Part shown: positions 7,691 through 12,323 of the stretch, piece after piece
Layout: each line of letters starts with the position of its first letter
How positions within the stretch are numbered: position 1 is the first letter of the stretch
Source: Candidatus Solibacter sp.
GTDB taxonomy: Bacteria; Acidobacteriota; Terriglobia; Bryobacterales; Bryobacteraceae
Length of the DNA: 12,323 nt
NCBI GenBank assembly: GCA_017883355.1
Contig: JADGNS010000041.1
Coordinates: forward strand, 1-12,323
Direction of reading: 5' to 3'
The notes under the pieces: generated by a model
The model's database searches: none
Told to the model about the DNA's origin: nothing
The model's input: only the letters and a program-made list of their open reading frames with translations
Made by a program: the position numbers and the translations under genes

Positions 7691-8461
7691 CTAGTTGGCC
7701 GTAGGATCCTTCTCGATGTGGTCGATGACAAGCACTTCCAGCGGAGCCATCTTGCGCTCCAATCTGAGCCCGAGTTGGTCGGGAAGGGCGCGAATATATG
7801 CGCCCTCTTCGTCGATCCTGCCGATGTTGTCGACCACCGCTTCGCCGGTTTGGGGGTCGAGGACGTAGGGCGAGAGGTTCACGGTAAAGTCGAAGGTCCC
7901 GGCGAGTCCGGTTTCGTCCACCACGTGGCGCGACGTCCAGGGAGGGTCCATGACCTTGGCGAATTGCGCCATCGTGACCCTTTCAAATCTCGTGGTATAG
8001 CTCCCCGCGGATTTCATGGATGGCTCCCCTTTGGCCTCCGAGCTGTGGAATTTAGGCCCATTGCGCGCTAACACCATCGCGAAGACAGGGAGTTCTCTGA
8101 CTTCGCGATGGACGGCGAGCCCGAGCCGTTCCTTCAGAAGAGTCTGCAGCATCAGTTTGAGCTGCGACTCGGGCACCGGGCCGGCGCTCTTGGCGACAAT
8201 GTCCCAGATCACGTCGGTGGGCCGGTCGCGCCAGTTCGGTCCGGCCACCTCAAAGTGCTGATATCCGAACGCCCACTGGATGCAGTTCCCGAGGGTTGCG
8301 TTGCGCAGGGTCACACTGGTGGGCGAGATCTCGCGTACCAATGGGTTCCGCGGGGCGTCGGCAGGCAGCCTCTTGACCGATGCCACCTCGAACGCCGCAG
8401 TTTCGCCGGACTGCGCTGAGATACAGCCGCATGCCCACCACAAGGCGACTACCAGTCTCAT
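7691..8461 (-). CDS. Exported TIGR03435-family (soil-associated) protein
   Basis: 256 residues. ATG 8459-8461 is chosen over the upstream TTG at 8485 because AGGAGG lies 10 nt before it and the product then opens with a signal peptide (MRLVVALWWACGCISAQ). Family signatures in order are FEVASVK (24-30), LLKERLGLAVHREVRELPVF (108-127) with the following ARNGPKF, VVDETGLAGTFDFTVN (180-195) and the C-terminal LPDQLGLRLERKMAPLEVLV followed by IDHIEK. These match TIGR03435, a family greatly expanded in Solibacter-type Acidobacteria. Its biochemical role is not known; members are usually exported single-domain proteins. It stands apart from its neighbours (103 nt from DUF4380, 96 nt to the next gene), consistent with a dispersed, copy-rich family. 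Confidence 0.92.
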   Translation of the reverse strand: MRLVVALWWACGCISAQSGETAAFEVASVKRLPADAPRNPLVREISPTSVTLRNATLGNCIQWAFGYQHFEVAGPNWRDRPTDVIWDIVAKSAGPVPESQLKLMLQTLLKERLGLAVHREVRELPVFAMVLARNGPKFHSSEAKGEPSMKSAGSYTTRFERVTMAQFAKVMDPPWTSRHVVDETGLAGTFDFTVNLSPYVLDPQTGEAVVDNIGRIDEEGAYIRALPDQLGLRLERKMAPLEVLVIDHIEKDPTAN

Positions 8462-8511
8462 TCTCCTGCCGCCTCCTGATCTCAATGACGAAGCTGCGAA
8501 GATAAGCGTGC

Positions 8512-8530
8512 AGCCGGGGGTAGCCCGGCT
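8512..8530 (-). terminator. GC-rich hairpin between DUF4380 and TIGR03435 genes
   Basis: A perfect 7-bp inverted repeat, AGCCGGG / CCCGGCT, with a 5-nt loop lies 34 nt beyond the DUF4380 stop and about 50 nt before the TIGR03435 start. No clear U-run follows on the minus strand, so it is at best a weak or Rho-assisted terminator, or a dispersed palindromic element. Confidence 0.3.
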
Positions 8531-8564
8531 ATGCGGCCTAATGTCCTTTGCGGGGCACTTGCCT

Positions 8565-9473
8565 CTACACCAGGGGCAGCACCACCGCGTCCAGCTCTTG
8601 GTCGGTCCACGCGCTCAGCTTCACATCGCGGTGCGCCGTCCAGCGCTCCGTGTGCGACACGCTCTCTCCGGGCGCGAGCGTAGTCAACGGACCCAGCGTC
8701 TCCAGTTCCAGGATGTCCGCGTTGGTGAACATCTCGAACGTGCAGCCGAAATCCGGATAAGCTGCCGGCGCAGCCACCGCTTCGTACCGCTTCACGAACA
8801 GTTCGCCATCGAGCAGGTAGGCGCCCCAGGTGCGCTGGTTGTAGGCGCCCAGCTTCTGCGGGTTTGCGTTGTTCGGGTCCTGGCGCAGCACCAGGTACTT
8901 GCGCGATAGCCGCCAGCGCGGATCGTCGAGATGGGTGAACGCCCACATCGCCAGCGGGTTGGTGGGCTCCAGCATCTCCGGGTGGGTGCCGCGCGGCGGA
9001 AACCCGTGAATGCCCGCGCCGCCCTGCGCCATCATGGTCAGAATCCAGGGCGCCAGATAGCAGGGTTTGGCGCCGGCGTTGCGCACCTCGTGGATCAACT
9101 CCACGCCGCTGCCGGAAGGCGCCATTTTGACCGTGATCTTCTTCTCCATACCGGTGAGGGCTTCCACCGGCCCAGTGCACGCGATCTCGCCGCCCCGCAC
9201 CTCGATCTCGACCGGGTCGTTGTCCGGCGCGTAACTCTTCACCGCGTCCTCGGGCGCAATCCACACCCGGTGACCGCCTCTGGGCTGCCACGTAGCCTCG
9301 CCCGTTTTCCCCATTTGTGCGGCGAATTCCTTGAGGAAGTTCTGCCCGCCGGCGAACCCGTACCGCATGACTCGTGGCCCGACATCGCCCGTCACCACCA
9401 GGTCCACTTCGCCGTTCGACATCCGCCAACTATTCGCCCAACCCCGATAGTCGAGTTTTTCGATTTTGATCAT
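8565..9473 (-). CDS. DUF4380-like protein, galactose-mutarotase-type fold
   Basis: 302 residues, cytoplasmic (no signal peptide). It starts at ATG 9471-9473 with AGGGA about 6 nt upstream; the frame stays open further upstream, but that part lies within the permease gene. The opening SNGEVDLVVTGDVGPRVMRY (19-38), GGQNFLKEF (42-50), GGHRVWIAPE (66-75), IHEVRN (127-132), APWILTMMAQGG (141-152) and FEMFTNADILELETLGPL (246-263) fit DUF4380, related in fold to aldose-1-epimerases and other sugar-binding beta-supersandwich proteins. H128 and the acidic residues near 247-258 are candidate active-site residues (inference). It lies 11 nt downstream of a sugar/ureide-type permease, suggesting it works on the transported carbohydrate. 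Substrate unknown. Confidence 0.8.
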   Translation of the reverse strand: MIKIEKLDYRGWANSWRMSNGEVDLVVTGDVGPRVMRYGFAGGQNFLKEFAAQMGKTGEATWQPRGGHRVWIAPEDAVKSYAPDNDPVEIEVRGGEIACTGPVEALTGMEKKITVKMAPSGSGVELIHEVRNAGAKPCYLAPWILTMMAQGGAGIHGFPPRGTHPEMLEPTNPLAMWAFTHLDDPRWRLSRKYLVLRQDPNNANPQKLGAYNQRTWGAYLLDGELFVKRYEAVAAPAAYPDFGCTFEMFTNADILELETLGPLTTLAPGESVSHTERWTAHRDVKLSAWTDQELDAVVLPLV

Positions 9474-9484
9474 AAGCTTCCCTG

Positions 9485-10480
9485 TTACTGCGTCGCCGCC
9501 CCAATCAGAATCAGTCCGATGGTGTACCCGGCGAGCATCAGCCCGAGATATTTGTTGGTTCCCGCCGGCGCCGCGCGGAACTCGCGCCAGATGAACAGCC
9601 CCCAGATCGCCGCTACCAGAGTCGCGCCCTGTCCCAGCGCATAAGACACCGCCGGACCCGCCACGCTCGAAGCGATCACGTTGAAACTCAGCGCGAGCAT
9701 CCAGATGACCCCGCCCAGGATGCCGATGCCGTGCAACCGCGCGCTGCCCCGGAAATAATCGCCATACGTCACATGGCCCGTGCGCATGAAAATCGTGTTC
9801 CACAAAAAGTTGCTGGCCAGCACGCCGGCGCCGAAACCGACCAGCGCCACGTAGGGAGTCAGCATACCGGGCACGATCGGCGCCGAGTTGAAGTTCGGAG
9901 AAATCGCCCGCATGAGCTGCGGGTAGAAGAAGCCCATCAACGCGCCCGCAATGGCCGAATAGATCACGCCGCGCAGCGGATTGCGCACGCCGCTCTGCGG
10001 CAGACGTTTGTGCGCCAGCGCGGACATGATCATGGCGAACACGATCAACGCCACGCCCGTGAACAGCAATCCGGGGTCGCCCTTCGGCGTTTCCACGTAG
10101 CTTTCCACCGTGCCGATGACTAGTGCCAGGCCGACCCCGACCGGAAACGCCACGCTCATTCCAGCCGCATCGATGCCCACTACCAGTAGGATGTTCGAGA
10201 GGTTGAAAAGCACGCCGCTAATCACTGCCGGCAGAACGAAGCTCCAACTCGCCTGGTGCAGGTTCTCCCGCGTGGGCGCCCCCGCCACTCCGAAACTGCC
10301 CAGCGTGTGCGAAAACACCAGGCTGAACAGAAACACGCCGATCGCATAGTCCCAATAGAACAGTTGGAACGGCCACTTCTCCTTGCCCGCCAACTTTTGC
10401 GTATTGGCCCACGATCCCCACCCCAGCATGGTGATCACGCAGAAGATTATCGCCACCGGCAAGCTATTCACGACGAACAT
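9485..10480 (-). CDS. GRP/RhaT-like sugar (or ureide-type) permease, DMT superfamily
   Basis: 331 residues with about ten hydrophobic helices and almost no soluble domain, the layout of drug/metabolite-superfamily sugar permeases. Signature stretches are ITMLGWGSWANTQKLAGK (16-33), KWPFQLFYWDYAIG (35-48), the FPVGVGLALVIGTVE segment in mid-protein and SYALGQGATLVAAIWGLFIW near the C-terminus, recalling GRP sugar-uptake, RhaT and plant ureide permeases. Transport is probably secondary, coupled to an ion gradient (family knowledge). ATG 10478-10480 has GGGAG about 8 nt upstream. The DUF4380 gene begins 11 nt after its stop, so both are likely one transcript. The exact substrate cannot be read from the sequence; a sugar is favoured because of the mutarotase-type neighbour. 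Confidence 0.85.
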   Translation of the reverse strand: MFVVNSLPVAIIFCVITMLGWGSWANTQKLAGKEKWPFQLFYWDYAIGVFLFSLVFSHTLGSFGVAGAPTRENLHQASWSFVLPAVISGVLFNLSNILLVVGIDAAGMSVAFPVGVGLALVIGTVESYVETPKGDPGLLFTGVALIVFAMIMSALAHKRLPQSGVRNPLRGVIYSAIAGALMGFFYPQLMRAISPNFNSAPIVPGMLTPYVALVGFGAGVLASNFLWNTIFMRTGHVTYGDYFRGSARLHGIGILGGVIWMLALSFNVIASSVAGPAVSYALGQGATLVAAIWGLFIWREFRAAPAGTNKYLGLMLAGYTIGLILIGAATQ

Positions 10481-10514
10481 TTCGGGACTCCCATTTCTCG
10501 AACCGGCTCAAGAA

Positions 10515-10530
10515 CCAGAATTATATCTGG
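10515..10530 (-). promoter_or_regulatory. Putative -10 box inside a short inverted repeat, permease promoter
   Basis: On the minus strand a perfect TATAAT (10520-10525) lies 39 nt before the permease ATG and is flanked by CCAGA and TCTGG, a 5-bp inverted repeat. No good -35 is present at 16-18 nt. The repeat around the -10 could be a repressor site, but it is short enough to be chance. Confidence 0.4.
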
Positions 10531-10586
10531 AATACAACGGGGGCGGAGCAATGGAATCGGAACTTACCTTGTAGGGTGGCGTCCAA

Positions 10587-10718
10587 ATGGATATGTCGGT
10601 CTTACGCATACTGGCGGCGATTCCGATGTCTCTTTGCGCATTCTCACAGACGTTCGCGCAAGTCCGGGGCCGCCGACGGCGCGGCTCAAACTCCGCTTCA
10701 CGGTTGAATCAGGAGTAG
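10587..10718 (+). other. Short frame encoding a signal-peptide-like leader (possible gene remnant)
   Basis: A 43-codon frame whose first 25 residues (MDMSVLRILAAIPMSLCAFS then QTFAQ) look like a signal peptide with a cleavage site after FAQ. After that it turns into Arg-rich, low-complexity residues and stops within the 3' end of the vapC-like gene. AGGG lies about 10 nt upstream of the ATG. It may be the decayed 5' end of an exported-protein gene interrupted near the toxin-antitoxin module, or chance. The rest of the 10481-10697 gap shows no other gene. Confidence 0.25.
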
Positions 10719-11084
10719 CGGAATCTCGCGAAAGTGAGCATCCAGCGTGACGAGTTGCAGTCCGTGCTCCAGCGCAACCGCTGCGATCCAGACATCGTTG
10801 CGCGGAATGGGGCGGCCCTTTTTTCGCAAATACACTTCAATCTCCGCATATCGCAGCGCGGTCTCCTCGGTTACGTTCAGGACGCGGACTGAGGGCTTAC
10901 TCAAGAACTGAGTCAAGTTGGCGATGTTCTCCGCAGAGCGATTCCCGGCACGGAATCCGCTGTGCAGTTCGCCTAGCACGATCGCCGACAATGCAATGGT
11001 CTCCGACCGCTGAACTACGTCAAGAATTGCCTGGTTTCCCCGGCGCATCTGCGAGTACGCCGACGTGTCGAGCGTTACGTTCAC
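10698..11084 (-). CDS. vapC: VapC-like PIN-domain toxin (ribonuclease)
   Basis: 128 residues, the usual size of a VapC. The PIN-domain acidic residues are present: D6 (TLDTSAY), E39 (VLGELHSGF), D97 (RNDVWIAA) and D115 (TLDAHF), which together bind Mg/Mn for RNA cleavage. The start is GTG 11082-11084, overlapping the antitoxin stop by 4 nt (GTGA), with GGGAG about 9 nt upstream; this arrangement makes toxin translation follow antitoxin translation. VapC toxins generally cut tRNA or rRNA and are blocked by the partner antitoxin (family knowledge). The target of this one is unknown. The catalytic residues are intact, so it is probably functional. Confidence 0.93.
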   Translation of the reverse strand: MNVTLDTSAYSQMRRGNQAILDVVQRSETIALSAIVLGELHSGFRAGNRSAENIANLTQFLSKPSVRVLNVTEETALRYAEIEVYLRKKGRPIPRNDVWIAAVALEHGLQLVTLDAHFREIPLLLIQP

Positions 11085-11329
11085 TCGAAGGGCTCCCAGT
11101 CGGCCGGATCGACCTTACGCATCTCGGCTAAAGCCGCGTCGAATGCATCCGCCTCCTCGGACGACCAAGTTCCAAAGAACTCATCAAAATCGTGGTTGAT
11201 GGCCGGCTTATGCAGCGATGCTTGCAGCAATCGAAGTGTCGCCTTGTTGAGGCTGATCCTTTCGCGACGGCTGGTTTCCAGGATCGCCTCTTCGACCTCC
11301 GGGGGCAGGTTCCTAAGTGAGATCGTCAT
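11081..11329 (-). CDS. vapB: VapB-like ribbon-helix-helix antitoxin
   Basis: 82 residues. The N-terminus TISLRNLPPEVEEAILETS with RISLNKATLRLLQASL (about 2-39) follows a ribbon-helix-helix pattern: a short beta-strand, then two helices. This is the DNA-binding dimer fold of many VapB antitoxins. The acidic C-terminal half (HDFDEFFGTWSSEEADAF ... WEPFE) is the part expected to wrap the PIN toxin and fill its active site. It directly precedes the PIN gene with a 4-nt overlap. No Shine-Dalgarno precedes ATG 11327-11329, and a candidate promoter ends 11 nt upstream, suggesting near-leaderless translation. Autoregulation is likely through the palindrome upstream. Confidence 0.88.
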   Translation of the reverse strand: MTISLRNLPPEVEEAILETSRRERISLNKATLRLLQASLHKPAINHDFDEFFGTWSSEEADAFDAALAEMRKVDPADWEPFE

Positions 11330-11340
11330 GAATTCAGTGT

Positions 11341-11369
11341 AGCATAGAGCGATGCAAGGTGCATCACAA
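11341..11369 (-). promoter_or_regulatory. Putative vapBC promoter
   Basis: On the minus strand TTGTGA (11364-11369, 4/6 match to -35) is followed after exactly 17 nt by TATGCT (11341-11346, 4/6 match to -10). Transcription would start near 11334, about five nucleotides before the antitoxin ATG, giving an almost leaderless mRNA. The -35 lies within the operator palindrome. Confidence 0.5.
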
Positions 11370-11378
11370 TGTGATGCA
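11351..11378. promoter_or_regulatory. Candidate VapBC operator: three GATGCA half-sites
   Basis: A 19-nt perfect palindrome TGCATCACAATGTGATGCA (11360-11378; 9-bp arms, 1-nt centre) overlaps the -35 of the putative vapBC promoter. A further GATGCA at 11351-11356 pairs with the left arm as GATGCA-AGG-TGCATC (11351-11365). Three alternating half-sites suit cooperative binding of two ribbon-helix-helix dimers or VapBC complexes. It also lies 10 nt after the acylase stop; no U-run follows, so a terminator is less likely. Confidence 0.65.
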
Positions 11379-11387
11379 CTGGGCGCC

Positions 11388-12323
11388 TCAGCTTCCCGGA
11401 TGGTACTCCCGCTGCGTGTGTCCTTTGAGTTGATCGCGGTAGAAGTAGACCTCGCGCAATTCGCCCGTGCTGTACCGCTTCGCCTGATCGTTGAAGTGCG
11501 GCGACGCCGGATTGCCGCTCTCCCCGCCCGCCGTCACCGCCCTGGCCCGCACGCGGTCGCCGAACTCCACCACGGCGACGAAGCTGTTGCCGCTGGTGCC
11601 ATACCACTTCTTCGTCCCCGGGTACGCGCGCGCGCCGAATGACGCCAGCGATCCCCATTGCGCGGAGGGGAAGCCGACGGGAATGCTCGGTCCCGCGTCG
11701 TTGAACGGCTGCACGATGTCGCCGGTGAGGCGCTGGAATCGATTGATCTCGCCCCACGGCGTCTTCCAGCTTCCGAAGTCGGCCGCCATCCGGTCGCTCG
11801 CCGCCGCCAGTGCTTGCAGCAGTTGCTCCGCGGGGGCCTTGGCGAGGGCGTCGTCGGGCGAGCTTAGCGCACCACGCCCGCCTCCGCCCACGCGGCGGCG
11901 CACATCCTCGCCCCAGAAGACGGCCAGGGACGTGGCCACGGAGCTCACCGCCCAGCGGAGGTCCCACGCGCGCAGCAGTCCCATCTGCGCCGCGACTTTG
12001 GCCTTCAAAGGATTGGCGTCGGGCGTCTGGTCCCAGGCCTTGATCAGCGCGGGCATGGGCTTTTCGAACCACGTGAGGTAGCTGTCGTATGCCGCCGCAA
12101 TCAGGGAGTCGAGCGTGAAGTCCCGCTTGTTCTCGAGGACGCGGATCGCGTGCAGGCCGCGCGCCGATTCGCCGCCGCTCTCCACATAAGCGGGATAGTC
12201 TGCCTTCTTCGGGCTGCTCGCCCCCGCCGCCGACCACGGCCAGTTGTTGGTGTTGTAGAGCCAGCCGCTCTTGGGGTTCAGCAGGTGCGGCGTCTCGTCC
12301 ACCGCAAGAAGGCCGCGCCACTC
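11388..12323 (-). CDS. Penicillin acylase family protein, C-terminal part (runs off window)
   Basis: About 311 C-terminal residues are visible and the frame is open to the window edge. The segment near 12240-12290 (LLNPKSGWLYNTNNWPWSA) matches the NP-SG-NTNN region of the beta subunit of Ntn amidohydrolases such as beta-lactam and acyl-homoserine-lactone acylases. Further family motifs are TPWGEINRFQR (around 11735-11770), GNSFVAVVEFGD (around 11550-11590) and SPHFNDQAKRYSTGELREVY near the C-terminus. The catalytic Ser, signal peptide and alpha subunit lie outside, so activity and export cannot be judged. These enzymes hydrolyse N-acyl amide bonds, normally in the periplasm. A Gly-rich insert, VGGGGRGALSS, sits mid-fragment. 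Subtype (AHL, cephalosporin or other) is not determined. Confidence 0.88.
   Translation of the reverse strand, partial: EWRGLLAVDETPHLLNPKSGWLYNTNNWPWSAAGASSPKKADYPAYVESGGESARGLHAIRVLENKRDFTLDSLIAAAYDSYLTWFEKPMPALIKAWDQTPDANPLKAKVAAQMGLLRAWDLRWAVSSVATSLAVFWGEDVRRRVGGGGRGALSSPDDALAKAPAEQLLQALAAASDRMAADFGSWKTPWGEINRFQRLTGDIVQPFNDAGPSIPVGFPSAQWGSLASFGARAYPGTKKWYGTSGNSFVAVVEFGDRVRARAVTAGGESGNPASPHFNDQAKRYSTGELREVYFYRDQLKGHTQREYHPGS

Noticed and set aside
7634..8071. Plus-strand frame of 145 codons opposite TIGR03435
   Set aside because: Antisense to a gene carrying all family signatures.
8482..9429. Minus-strand frame of 315 codons in another frame over DUF4380
   Set aside because: Out-of-frame reading of DUF4380, dominated by Arg/Gly/Ala, without motifs.
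11360..11378. Palindrome as an intrinsic terminator of the acylase gene
   Set aside because: No U-run follows and it overlaps a well-spaced promoter for vapBC, so an operator is the better reading.
11326..12321. Minus-strand frame of 331 codons in another frame over the acylase
   Set aside because: Out-of-frame shadow; the penicillin-acylase frame carries the recognisable SPHFNDQ and NTNNWPW motifs.

Overview
The window is high-G+C bacterial DNA, most likely from an Acidobacteriota of the Solibacter/Bryobacter type. The main evidence is three genes of the 'VWFA-related Acidobacterial domain' family (TIGR03436-like) and one of the soil-associated TIGR03435-like family, both strongly enriched in that phylum. 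KdsB indicates a Gram-negative envelope with Kdo-type LPS. I saw no tRNA, rRNA, CRISPR array or insertion sequence.

Layout. Positions 1-1131 (minus): kdsB overlaps the start of pyrG by 8 nt, so the CMP-Kdo synthetase and the CTP synthase that supplies its substrate are translated together. Positions 1177-5340 (plus): a tightly packed five-gene run holds three exported von Willebrand factor A proteins with intact metal-binding (MIDAS) residues, a 64-residue Trp/Arg-rich protein, and a multi-TM protein with C-terminal TPRs. Three junctions overlap (17 nt, 1 nt, 1 nt) and the fourth has a 4-nt gap. The second and third VWA genes are clear tandem duplicates. Positions 5590-6957 (plus): a membrane glycosyltransferase resembling the catalytic half of NfrB (phage N4 adsorption protein B), with an unclear start. 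It converges on, and overlaps, the next minus-strand gene.

Positions 6917-10480 (minus): an uncharacterised single-TM protein with a Pro-rich tail, a TIGR03435-like exported protein, a DUF4380-like (mutarotase-fold) protein, and a ten-TM sugar/ureide-type permease. Permease and DUF4380 are 11 nt apart and look like a small carbohydrate uptake and handling unit. Positions 10698-11387 (minus): a VapBC-type toxin-antitoxin pair with a 4-nt overlap. A 19-nt perfect palindrome plus a third half-site lies on its putative promoter, and the predicted leader is very short. Positions 11388-12323 (minus): the C-terminal part of a penicillin-acylase-family N-terminal-nucleophile hydrolase that runs off the window.

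No fully new system is proven here. The best candidate for something undescribed is the VWA x3 / small W-R-rich protein / membrane-TPR cassette. It resembles the VWA+TPR logic of Bat operons but uses exported VWA proteins with no visible membrane anchor beyond the signal peptide.
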